A DNA stretch of 11,945 nucleotides, taken from contig JAJZNS010000033.1 of NCBI GenBank assembly GCA_021811635.1, forward strand, positions 1-11,945, written 5' to 3'. The DNA is from Thermoplasmata archaeon (GTDB lineage: Archaea > Thermoplasmatota > Thermoplasmata > Thermoplasmatales > Thermoplasmataceae). Shown one piece after another: positions 6,371 to 11,945 of this stretch. Positions within the stretch are counted from its first letter, which is position 1, and every line of letters starts with the position of its first letter. A program made the position numbers and the translations under genes. The notes beneath the pieces were generated by a model. It did not search any database, was not told the DNA's origin, and was given only the letters and a program-made list of their open reading frames with translations.

Positions 6371-7498
6371 ATGAAAGTCATCAGGGCAACAACGCTATAC
6401 GACGGGTCTTCGGAACTGCATGATAGGTACATAGGTTTTGACCAAAAGATAGAGTATGTCGGAAAGGAGAAGCCCGAGGGCGAGTTCCTCGGTGAAGGCG
6501 TCGTCACTCCTGCGTTCATAGACGGGCACAGCCACATCGGAATGGCCCGTGCGGGTGAGCCTTCAAACGAAGATGAGGCAAACGAGACGATGGATTCCAT
6601 TTACCCCATTGTCAATGCCCTGCACAGCGTTTACAAGGACGACCACGCATTCGTGGAATCAGTTGAGAACGGCATTCTTTATTCAACCATCCTGCCTGGC
6701 AGCGGAAACCCCATCGGTGGAAAGGGTGTGCTTGTGAGGAATTTCGGGCTGAACATCGCGGACTCTTACGTTATGGACATTGGCATCAAGGCTGCGCTCG
6801 GATACAACCCGAGAAGCACTAAGGAGTGGGAGGGAAAGCGCCCAACTACGCGCATGGGGGCTGTAGGCCTTCTCAGGGAGAATTTCATCAAGGCAAGGAA
6901 CTTCATGGAGCAGGTCAAGAAAAAGAAAAAGATCGAGGAAGAGACTGATCCTGTCCTGCAGATATTCATAGACCTGCTGAGAAAGAAAACAAAAATGATG
7001 GTCCATCTCCACAGGGAGGACGACCTCATGGTGCTGTTTTCCCTTCAGGAAGAGTTTGGTTTTGAAGCCATCGTCAACCACGCCCTCGACATTTACCGCA
7101 TTGAACCATTCCAGGAGATGAAGAAGAGAGGATTATCCCTTGTATACGGCCCCATGGATGCACATCCCTACAAGGTTGAACTCAAGCACGAAAGCTGGAG
7201 AAATGCCGGTCTTGTTCTCAGGTCTGGCGTGAATTTCTGCATGATGAGTGACCACCCCGTGATACTGCAGAGGAATCTTTTCCTGACACTGAGGCACTTC
7301 ATGAGGTTCGGGATGGCAAAACCGGAAGCTATCTCCCACCTGACATCGAAAGCCGCAGAGATCCTGGGCATAGACAGTATAGGTTCTGTTTCCGCTGGGA
7401 AGCTGGCATCGCTTGTCCTATGGGAAGGCGATCCATTCTCCTTTTCCGGTCATCCAAGGATGGTCATAGGGGAAGGCAGGATCGTTCACGAGGAATGA
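6371..7498 (+). CDS. Metal-dependent amidohydrolase (imidazolonepropionase/COG1228-like)
   Basis: A 375-residue amidohydrolase-superfamily enzyme. The N-terminal beta-sandwich strand leads into VVTPAFIDGHSHIGMAR (44-60), whose His53 and His55 are the classic HxH metal ligands. Further likely ligands are His212/His214 (VHLHRED), His237 (VNHALD) and the catalytic Asp294 (MSDHP). GIKAALGYNPR (138-148) matches the GxKxAxGENP-type segment of imidazolonepropionase-related hydrolases, and the C-terminus (GSVSAGKLASLVLWEGDP) has the usual return to the sandwich domain. A lysine-rich linker, KKKKK (183-187), marks a surface helix. All superfamily core residues are present, so it should be an active hydrolase of a cyclic amide, amine or ureide; the substrate cannot be read from sequence. 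No signal peptide: cytosolic. It has its own upstream TATA-like boxes. The neighbours suggest no clear pathway. Confidence 0.9.
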   Translation: MKVIRATTLYDGSSELHDRYIGFDQKIEYVGKEKPEGEFLGEGVVTPAFIDGHSHIGMARAGEPSNEDEANETMDSIYPIVNALHSVYKDDHAFVESVENGILYSTILPGSGNPIGGKGVLVRNFGLNIADSYVMDIGIKAALGYNPRSTKEWEGKRPTTRMGAVGLLRENFIKARNFMEQVKKKKKIEEETDPVLQIFIDLLRKKTKMMVHLHREDDLMVLFSLQEEFGFEAIVNHALDIYRIEPFQEMKKRGLSLVYGPMDAHPYKVELKHESWRNAGLVLRSGVNFCMMSDHPVILQRNLFLTLRHFMRFGMAKPEAISHLTSKAAEILGIDSIGSVSAGKLASLVLWEGDPFSFSGHPRMVIGEGRIVHEE

Positions 7499-7567
7499 TC
7501 CACATTTCCGCACTGCCTCAGGCACCAGGAAAAGCCTTCTCGAATTTACGGGAAATTATGCCATCAT

Positions 7568-7577
7568 CAATTATAGG
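7568..7577 (+). promoter_or_regulatory. TATA-like box of the geranylgeranyl-reductase-like gene
   Basis: The sequence CAATTATAGG lies about 23 bases before the ATG at 7596, the spacing of a leaderless archaeal promoter. The preceding 97-base gap shows no other gene or strong hairpin. Confidence 0.4.
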
Positions 7578-7595
7578 TATTACTGGCGGACCCTC

Positions 7596-8558
7596 ATGAA
7601 GATTGCAGTTGCCGGGATGGGCGTTGCAGGATCCACCATCTCATCTCTCCTCCGTGATAGCGGACATGACCTGAGCTTATTTGATCCGAAGAGTCCGGGA
7701 TTCTATCCGCCCTGCGGCTGGGCAGTGAATGAACGCGAATTCTGCCATCTCTCGCAAAAAATTGGCCTGAACGGGGAGGATTACGTTCTGAGCAGGGCAG
7801 AATCGATCATCCTGTCCAACAGCAGCAGATCAATCAGGCTTCAGTCAGGCGGGCTGTGCACCATTGACAAGATGAGATTCCTGGTCGATCTGGCTGACGG
7901 AATGGCAATCTCCAGGGGCAGGTTGTCTCCACGGGAATACGATATCGTATTCGACTGCACCGGCATTTCAAGGGCATATATTGGCCAGCCGCGAGAAGAC
8001 TTCAGGATGAGCGCTGTAGAGGCGCTGGTTGCTGGCAGCCAGAAGAAGGAATTCGTATTCAACTACTATCCCGGAGGGCATGGGTATTCCTGGTCATTCC
8101 CTCTTGGCAGCAACACGCATATAGGGTCGGGATCTGACCGCACTGAGCTGAATTCGTTTGTTCTTTCCCTTCCTAACAAAATCAGGCTGACAGGCAGAGA
8201 TATCAGGATCAGGCCGCTGTTTGATGAGGCTGTCTCGGGAAATGTGGTGGCAGTTGGCGAAAGCGCAGGAACGGTCTCGCCCATCACCGGCGAGGGCATA
8301 CTGCCGTCTATGAGAAACGCATTCCTTGCTGTGGAGAAGCTTGACAGGCACGGCAGAGAGGATTTCCTGAAATATTACCCCCGGTTTCTCAGGGAGAGCT
8401 TTGGCCAATACACTGACCTCTTCGGGCTCGTCAGGGATGCAAGGATGGGCCACCTGGTCAGACCGGCAAACCTGTTAAAGGCAGGAATGGCAATTAAGGA
8501 CCTTAGGTCTTTCGGCATAAATGCAGGAATCTGGAAAATCCTGAAGGGGCTGATCTAG
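7596..8558 (+). CDS. Geranylgeranyl reductase-family FAD-dependent oxidoreductase (short form)
   Basis: A 320-residue flavoprotein. It has an N-terminal dinucleotide-binding motif AGMGVAGS (6-13), a CGW at 40-42 in the place of the conserved CG of geranylgeranyl reductases, GGHGYSWSFPLG (160-171), and the second FAD signature VGESAGTVSPITGEGI (220-235). These are typical of the archaeal digeranylgeranylglycerophospholipid reductase family, which saturates the isoprenoid chains of membrane lipids. Characterised members are about 390-460 residues. This one is shorter, mainly between the N-terminal motif and the GYSW block, so its substrate may be a different polyprenyl or lipid compound. There are no membrane helices; family members bind membranes peripherally. 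Its TAG stop lies in a CTAG palindrome shared with the stop of the convergent metallophosphoesterase gene. Confidence 0.85.
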   Translation: MKIAVAGMGVAGSTISSLLRDSGHDLSLFDPKSPGFYPPCGWAVNEREFCHLSQKIGLNGEDYVLSRAESIILSNSSRSIRLQSGGLCTIDKMRFLVDLADGMAISRGRLSPREYDIVFDCTGISRAYIGQPREDFRMSAVEALVAGSQKKEFVFNYYPGGHGYSWSFPLGSNTHIGSGSDRTELNSFVLSLPNKIRLTGRDIRIRPLFDEAVSGNVVAVGESAGTVSPITGEGILPSMRNAFLAVEKLDRHGREDFLKYYPRFLRESFGQYTDLFGLVRDARMGHLVRPANLLKAGMAIKDLRSFGINAGIWKILKGLI

Positions 8559-9265
8559 TCGGCTATCCGGAAAAGGCGCAGCAGCCTTTCAGCCATCTTT
8601 TTATCGCTGTATTCTGAGATTATCTCCCTTTTCAGGGATTCGGGGTCATAACTGTACCGCTTGAAGGTTATCTCATTATTGCCAGTATCCCATATCGCAT
8701 ATGAGGGCAGCGGAGAGTGATCACGCGGCTGGCCCGCCGATCCGGGATTGACATAAACTTGACCCTTAAACTGCGTGTACATGGAGTAGTGAGTGTGCCC
8801 CATTAGGAACACCTGGCTTCCGTTTCCTCCAGAAAGCCTGGAAAGCCTTTCTCCCGTTGCATCCCATGGGTAGAGATAGCCGTAAACGGGATCGTCTGGG
8901 GCCCCATGACTGGCATGCATCTGTATACCGTCTATCTCAATGTCCTTCTCCACGGGAAGTTTTCTCAGGAATTCCCTGTCGCCGTCATTCAGCAGCCTGC
9001 TGGTAAGGGATTCCCTTGAATAGACAGACAGGTCATGGTTTTCTGCAGAGCACTGGCAATCAATGCCCGTGGCCGCGGCAAAGTCATGGTTCCCCCTCAT
9101 TATAACGTCAAAGTTCTCCTTCACAATGTCAATGGCTTCAACCGGCCTGGTCCCGTAATCAACGATGTCCCCAAGGTATATGCCGAAATCAAACCATTCT
9201 GAAGACATAAGTTTCCTTAACGCAGGGAGATTTGCGTGTACGTCACTGGCAATTAGTACCCTCAT
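8555..9265 (-). CDS. YfcE/MJ0936-type metallophosphoesterase
   Basis: A 236-residue calcineurin-like phosphoesterase. The metal-site motifs are in order: SDVHAN (7-12; Asp8, His10), YLGDIVDYG (30-38; Asp33), RGNHD (57-61; Asn59, His60), HASHG (117-121), GHTHY (156-160; His157, His159) and NPGSAGQPRD (173-182). The last is a hallmark of the YfcE/MJ0936 group, which hydrolyses phosphodiesters with Mn or Ni in vitro. Length is somewhat above the 165-residue minimal form; the extra residues lie around 65-110 and in a charged C-terminal helix. Two close cysteines (Cys70, Cys72) sit in the first insertion. The start is fixed by the family's usual MRVLIxSDxH beginning. The physiological substrate is unknown; cyclic nucleotides or nucleic-acid ends are possible. 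It overlaps the convergent flavoprotein gene by four bases and is transcribed alone. Confidence 0.9.
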   Translation of the reverse strand: MRVLIASDVHANLPALRKLMSSEWFDFGIYLGDIVDYGTRPVEAIDIVKENFDVIMRGNHDFAAATGIDCQCSAENHDLSVYSRESLTSRLLNDGDREFLRKLPVEKDIEIDGIQMHASHGAPDDPVYGYLYPWDATGERLSRLSGGNGSQVFLMGHTHYSMYTQFKGQVYVNPGSAGQPRDHSPLPSYAIWDTGNNEITFKRYSYDPESLKREIISEYSDKKMAERLLRLFRIAD

Positions 9266-9365
9266 ATGGCCCTGATTACATAAACGTACAATTGCTATTG
9301 ATTATTTTCGTACTGGATTGCAGGTGCCATAGAAGAATCCGAATCAGATGACCCAGAGGCTGTTA

Positions 9366-9388
9366 CCAGGATACAGACATATGCCTGG
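9366..9388. repeat. Imperfect inverted repeat between the phosphoesterase and beta-propeller genes
   Basis: CCAGGATA (9366-9373) can pair with TATGCCTGG (9380-9388) apart from one bulged G, leaving a 6-base loop. It lies about 55 bases beyond the stop of the beta-propeller gene in that gene's direction of transcription, so it would fall in its 3' untranslated region. No T-run follows it on the minus strand, so it is not a standard terminator. The rest of 9266-9441 shows no gene and no tRNA. Confidence 0.3.
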
Positions 9389-9441
9389 CCACCGGCTATT
9401 CGAGCCACGGAGCGGAGGAGCTAAAGGTCAGTCAGTTACCC

Positions 9442-10557
9442 TCATCCTGCCAGCACTGAAACGCCCTGTATTCTGCCAAGCTTGCTGGCCAGCAGGTTCC
9501 AGTTTTCGCCATTGTCCGTCGAACCATACAATTCTCCCGTAGTGGTTCCGAAATATATTCCTGGACTGTCGCTGCGATCCCTAGCCATTGCATCCCTGAG
9601 AACGCAGTTGTGCACGCTGGCCGGGAGGCCCCTGGTCAGTGTAGTCCAGTGTTTTCCTCCGTCCATGGATCTCAAAACTTTGATCTGCCCCTGGATGCAG
9701 GAGTTATGGGAGTTGCACTTCCCCTGATATGCAGGAACGGTGAACAGGGAGTTGGACTTTCCCTCAGTGAGCAGTATTGAAAAACCATGGCGCATACCCG
9801 GGTCGGGACTCACGTCCTTCCAGTTTTTTCCATAGTCTTCTGATGCGAACACACCACAGTGATTCTGCTGGTACAGTACCCCGGGCCTTGAGGATGAGAC
9901 GGCCAGTTTGTGCGTGCAGCCATGTACATTATTAAGATGGTCACGGGCAACCTCCTCTGGCGTCATCGTAGACCCTGGCTGGGAGTAGCTGCTTGCTACC
10001 GGGCAAGAATCACCGACGCCTTTTTTCAGCAGCTCCCAGGTCTTTCCGGAATCATCCGTCCTGTAAGTACCGTTTCCTGCCGGAACTATGTAGATTCTTC
10101 CCTCTCTGTTGGGATCCGATTTGATTGTGTGGATTGTGAGCCCAGTGGTTCCAAATCCCCAGTCAATTCCCCATTCTTTCCGTCCTGGTGCCTCGTAAAG
10201 CTCTGTCATCTCCTCCCAGCTTCCTGCTGAGTCAGTGGATCTGAAAAGATGCCCGTACTGTGTACCAGCATATAGAACTCCTGATTTATGCCTGTCTCCC
10301 TCCAGCGACCAGACCTTACGGACATGAAGCCCCCGGCTGGACGGTTTCCATGTTTTGCCGTTATCATGTGAGGTAAACACTCCCTCTGTAAGAGTGGATG
10401 CGAAGAAATTCCCTTTACCGTCGTGGATCGCATAGTTCACGCTCTCTCCCTTCAGGAATGGTTTACCGATTTTCCAGGTGCTCCTGTCCGCATCCGATGT
10501 GATTAGATAACCGCCATTTTCGGTCGCAGCTGCAATTGTCACTGGTTCAGTAGTCAT
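9442..10557 (-). CDS. Asp-box (BNR) repeat beta-propeller protein, sialidase/sortilin-like
   Basis: A 371-residue protein built from Asp-box repeats (S/T-x-D-x-G-x-x-W). They are seen at about residues 63-70 (SHDNGKTW), 107-114 (STDSAGSW), 167-174 (TDDSGKTW), 239-246 (SEDYGKNW), 297-304 (SMDGGKHW) and 346-353 (STDNGENW), with a degenerate one near 20-28. This predicts a six- or seven-bladed beta-propeller of the kind found in sialidases, VPS10/sortilin and YCF48-like proteins. There is no signal peptide or membrane helix, so it appears cytosolic. The propeller alone does not define an enzyme; no sialidase Arg triad can be assigned by eye. Loops between the third and fifth boxes are rich in Cys and His (HGCTHK, QNHCG, CNSHNSC), possibly a metal or disulfide site. 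ATG 10557 is preferred; an in-frame TTG at 10566 would add three residues. No operon partner is evident. Confidence 0.8.
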   Translation of the reverse strand: MTTEPVTIAAATENGGYLITSDADRSTWKIGKPFLKGESVNYAIHDGKGNFFASTLTEGVFTSHDNGKTWKPSSRGLHVRKVWSLEGDRHKSGVLYAGTQYGHLFRSTDSAGSWEEMTELYEAPGRKEWGIDWGFGTTGLTIHTIKSDPNREGRIYIVPAGNGTYRTDDSGKTWELLKKGVGDSCPVASSYSQPGSTMTPEEVARDHLNNVHGCTHKLAVSSSRPGVLYQQNHCGVFASEDYGKNWKDVSPDPGMRHGFSILLTEGKSNSLFTVPAYQGKCNSHNSCIQGQIKVLRSMDGGKHWTTLTRGLPASVHNCVLRDAMARDRSDSPGIYFGTTTGELYGSTDNGENWNLLASKLGRIQGVSVLAG

Positions 10558-10581
10558 TTTGAGCAACTATTATGTTAGTGG

Positions 10582-10594
10582 CATAATAATCTTT
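10582..10594 (-). promoter_or_regulatory. TATA-like box of the beta-propeller gene
   Basis: On the minus strand it reads AAAGATTATTATG, centred about 31 bases before the ATG at 10557. This predicts transcription starting within a few bases of the start codon. The core is not a perfect consensus, so the call is moderate. Confidence 0.35.
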
Positions 10595-10599
10595 GCAAA

Positions 10600-10950
10600 T
10601 CACGCAATGCCATTCTGTGCAAAATGTCTTCAAAATTTTCTAAACATGAAATGAATGTGACAGGCTCGGCCTGCATGCTGGAGGAAAAAGCTGATCCCTT
10701 TACTGATCATCTCACTTGCAATGCCCCCATTGTTTCATCCGTTTTATGCTTATTCGCAGAAAGGTTCAATCTTTAGCAGTTCCTGCCAATGATGAGGGTA
10801 CACAGTCCTGAGTATTGAACGGATTCATCATCCTCCTGTAGAATAAATGAATCCCCAATACTTTGTTGGCGAAGTGTTGACATTTCTGCTTTTTTAAAAC
10901 AGAGTGTGATTGAAGAGAACCTGATTAAACTGCAAAGTTTTTAGAGCAAA
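10600..10950. other. Gene-free divergent intergenic stretch with inverted repeats
   Basis: This lies between the divergent beta-propeller gene and the four-helix membrane protein gene. No convincing protein gene, tRNA or rRNA is present. A 50-codon frame (10624-10776, plus) exists but shows no promoter, ribosome site or recognisable motif. The part 10764-10854 holds three interleaved inverted repeats and one C/D-box-like motif pair (see findings). A short stem CAGGC-TCG-GCCTG lies at 10661-10673. The stretch is more AT-rich than its neighbours, with T/A runs around 10889-10900 and 10936-10942. It is long for such a compact genome, which suggests an unrecognised RNA or a decayed gene. Confidence 0.5.
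10821..10854. repeat. Perfect 8-base inverted repeat with 18-base loop
   Basis: GGATTCAT (10821-10828) is exactly complementary in reverse to ATGAATCC (10847-10854). Two further exact inverted pairs overlap or interleave with it: GTTCAAT (10764-10770) with ATTGAAC (10814-10820), and ATGATGA (10789-10795) with TCATCAT (10825-10831). The last cannot form together with the 8-base stem because they share 10825-10828. It could be an RNA structure or a protein-binding site; it lies about 130-160 bases upstream of the membrane protein's GTG. Confidence 0.4.
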
Positions 10951-10952
10951 CC

Positions 10953-10961
10953 CATTAAATA
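10953..10961 (+). promoter_or_regulatory. TATA-like promoter of the four-helix membrane protein operon
   Basis: CATTAAATA is centred about 25 bases upstream of the GTG at 10982, the spacing expected if transcription starts at the start codon. There is no Shine-Dalgarno motif in front of the GTG. This is one of the cleaner promoter matches in the window. Confidence 0.55.
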
Positions 10962-10981
10962 CATGCTGAAAATAGAACATA

Positions 10982-11524
10982 GTGCGGAATATCAGGATTG
11001 TAGAATACATCGAATCATCCTACAAAGTTAAAACAATACTTCTGGTTTCGTTTGTCATAACATTTGCCATAAATGATCAGTATCTCAGCAGATACGGGAT
11101 ATCGATATTCTACAACAGGTTTGCCGCGTTCTTCCAGGCGACTGACACGTTGTCCGTTTACGCCAATATGATCGGCCTCCTGCTCGCCTCGTACGCAGTG
11201 CTTGTTGCACTTATCCCAAATTTTACCGGAGAGAGCCTCAAGATGCCCATATTTTCCCAGGTAAACAGGTTGTTTGTGTTTACGATACTCACCGGGATAA
11301 TGCTGATGATACTGGATTTCGCGCAGGGCATAATTCCTGAAAATGGCGTGTTTTCATTTCAGGGAGTTCCATTTTTCCTGGACGTACAAATTTTCTTCTT
11401 TATCAGCCTGTTAAGCGGGATGATATTCTGCGTGCTTACAATATCTGAAGTTTTTGAAATCATAAGGTCCAGGGGCGGGAAATACAAACCTCCGGCAAAG
11501 AGGAACAGCAGGGAGCTTCAATGA
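10982..11524 (+). CDS. Four-helix integral membrane protein of unknown function
   Basis: A 180-residue hydrophobic protein that I do not recognise. Predicted helices are at about residues 17-33, 62-80, 97-115 and 132-158. The N-terminus is short and polar, and the C-terminal tail (RSRGGKYKPPAKRNSRELQ) is strongly basic, which by the positive-inside rule puts it in the cytoplasm. A 25-residue polar loop between helices 1 and 2 is aromatic-rich (YLSRYGISIFYNRFAAFFQ). The start is GTG; an in-frame TAG at 10973 excludes an earlier one, and the upstream TATA-like box fits leaderless translation. The TGA stop overlaps by four bases with an ATG opening a 46-codon frame (ATGA). No catalytic or transporter motif is visible. 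Confidence 0.75.
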   Translation: MRNIRIVEYIESSYKVKTILLVSFVITFAINDQYLSRYGISIFYNRFAAFFQATDTLSVYANMIGLLLASYAVLVALIPNFTGESLKMPIFSQVNRLFVFTILTGIMLMILDFAQGIIPENGVFSFQGVPFFLDVQIFFFISLLSGMIFCVLTISEVFEIIRSRGGKYKPPAKRNSRELQ

Positions 11525-11661
11525 GCGATTTCATTTTTGCACCGGAAACCAATAGAAAAGTATTAAACCAAAACATGAAATACACTTTCGCACTTATGTC
11601 TGTATTGGGGTTTGCATTAGATGTTAAACTGCATTTCTGTGACATGAGTGAGGAGTGCTAG
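11521..11661 (+). CDS. Possible small ORF, 46 residues, coupled to the membrane protein
   Basis: An ATG at 11521 overlaps the membrane protein stop as ATGA and opens a frame of 46 codons ending in TAG at 11659-11661, three bases before the ATG of the zinc-binding protein. The product has a mixed N-terminus (MSDFIFAPETNRKVLNQNMK), a moderately hydrophobic middle (about residues 21-33) and an acidic cysteine-containing end. I recognise no domain. Support is only positional: exact 4-base overlap, filling of the gap between two genes, and no TATA box in the gap for the next gene. It may equally be chance. Confidence 0.35.
   Translation: MSDFIFAPETNRKVLNQNMKYTFALMSVLGFALDVKLHFCDMSEEC
11650..11655 (+). 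promoter_or_regulatory. Shine-Dalgarno-like GAGGAG before the zinc-binding protein gene
   Basis: GAGGAG ends 9 bases before the ATG at 11665. It is one of the few ribosome-binding-like motifs in the window, where most genes look leaderless. It supports the zinc-binding gene being an internal gene of a polycistronic mRNA begun upstream of 10982. Confidence 0.4.
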
Positions 11662-11664
11662 TCA

Positions 11665-11945
11665 ATGACTAAATGCCCAGTATGTTCCCAGACTTTCCAG
11701 AAAGGTGATTATCAGGCGCTGGCCAAGCATCTTGCACAGGCAAGTGAGAAGAATGATCCTTTCCATGTTGCCTGGCTTCAGGATTATGTACCCATGCCAA
11801 ACTATGCAAGCCCGGACTTCCTGAATCATCTGAGGGAGTTCTTCAAGATTTCTGACGGAAGCCTCAAAAGCTGGATAGCTACAAAATTTACACGGAAGTT
11901 CTACTCTGAAAAGCCTCACCCGTTCATTGAGGCAATGCAGAAGCC
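11665..11945 (+). CDS. C2H2-like zinc-binding protein (partial, C-terminus off the right edge)
   Basis: The frame is open from ATG 11665 to the window end, 93 codons. The N-terminus MTKCPVCSQTF carries Cys4 and Cys7, and His22 (LAKHLA) and His34 (PFHVAWL) follow, giving a C-x2-C-x14-H-x11-H pattern. This resembles a C2H2 zinc knuckle with an expanded second half, seen in small archaeal proteins of unknown function that combine 'CPxC' with 'AKH' and 'HVxWL' segments. The rest is helical and basic (SWIATKFTRKFYSEKPHPF), consistent with nucleic-acid or protein binding. The start is supported by a GAGGAG 9 bases upstream and by the cysteine pair immediately after it. It probably shares an operon with the four-helix membrane protein. 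Function unknown. Confidence 0.7.
   Translation, partial: MTKCPVCSQTFQKGDYQALAKHLAQASEKNDPFHVAWLQDYVPMPNYASPDFLNHLREFFKISDGSLKSWIATKFTRKFYSEKPHPFIEAMQK

Noticed and set aside
9366..9388. Hairpin considered as a transcription terminator.
   Set aside because: No T-run follows in the direction of transcription, and archaeal terminators depend on T-runs rather than hairpins.
9390..9412. GGCT-ATTCG-AGCC hairpin that resembles a tRNA T-arm.
   Set aside because: The stem is only four pairs, the TTCGA is off-register for a 7-base T-loop with a 5-pair stem, and no anticodon or acceptor stem flanks it.
9348..9542. A plus-strand ORF beginning between the phosphoesterase and propeller genes and running into the propeller gene.
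   Set aside because: It overlaps the 3' end of a well-supported gene on the other strand and its product has no family-like features.
10624..10776. A 50-codon plus-strand ORF in the gene-free region (ATG at 10624, TAG at 10774-10776).
   Set aside because: No TATA-like box or ribosome site at a sensible distance, no recognisable motif, and an ORF of this length is expected by chance; it also contains part of the inverted-repeat region.
3861..11945. The possibility of a defence island, prophage or integrated plasmid.
   Set aside because: No integrase, transposase, nuclease, helicase, toxin-antitoxin pair, direct-repeat array or tRNA-associated attachment site is visible, and most genes look metabolic.

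Overview
The window reads as chromosomal DNA of an archaeon, most likely a member of the Thermoplasmata. The evidence is indirect. AT-rich TATA-type boxes lie roughly 20 to 35 bases in front of many starts, most genes lack Shine-Dalgarno sequences, arginine is mostly AGG/AGA, GTG starts occur, and there is a geranylgeranyl-reductase-type flavoprotein. Base composition is moderate. No rRNA, tRNA, CRISPR array, insertion sequence or phage gene is visible, so this looks like ordinary compact archaeal chromosome with several poorly characterised small operons.

Left part (1-3703, all on the minus strand): two consecutive transcription units. The upstream one encodes a PP-loop protein of the CysD/CysH (PAPS reductase-like) superfamily. 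Its stop overlaps by 4 bases the GTG start of an alkaline-phosphatase/sulfatase superfamily enzyme that has threonine where true sulfatases carry the formylglycine cysteine. The downstream one has its own promoter and encodes a PH/GRAM-like protein with a C-terminal zinc ribbon. One base after its stop begins a CinA/MoaB-type nucleotide- or molybdopterin-binding protein, which runs off the left edge.

Middle (3861-8558, plus strand): a three-helix membrane protein of unknown function; a shortened Old Yellow Enzyme/2,4-dienoyl-CoA reductase-type flavoprotein with its iron-sulfur cysteines but a much reduced C-terminal half; a metal-dependent amidohydrolase; and a short geranylgeranyl-reductase-like FAD protein. 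At least the last two have their own promoter-like boxes. The flavoprotein's stop shares a CTAG palindrome with the stop of the convergent gene.

Right part (8555-11945): on the minus strand a YfcE/MJ0936-type metallophosphoesterase and an intracellular Asp-box beta-propeller. Then comes a gene-free stretch of about 400 bases with interleaved inverted repeats and one C/D-box-like motif pair. A plus-strand cluster follows: a four-helix membrane protein, a possible 46-residue ORF coupled to it by an ATGA overlap, and a C2H2-like zinc-binding protein cut by the right edge.

The most interesting signal is the translationally coupled PP-loop/alkaline-phosphatase pair, in which both enzymes deviate at their signature residues. 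It is a candidate for an undescribed activated-sulfate or activated-phosphate transfer pathway, possibly acting on surface glycans or lipids. This is inference only.
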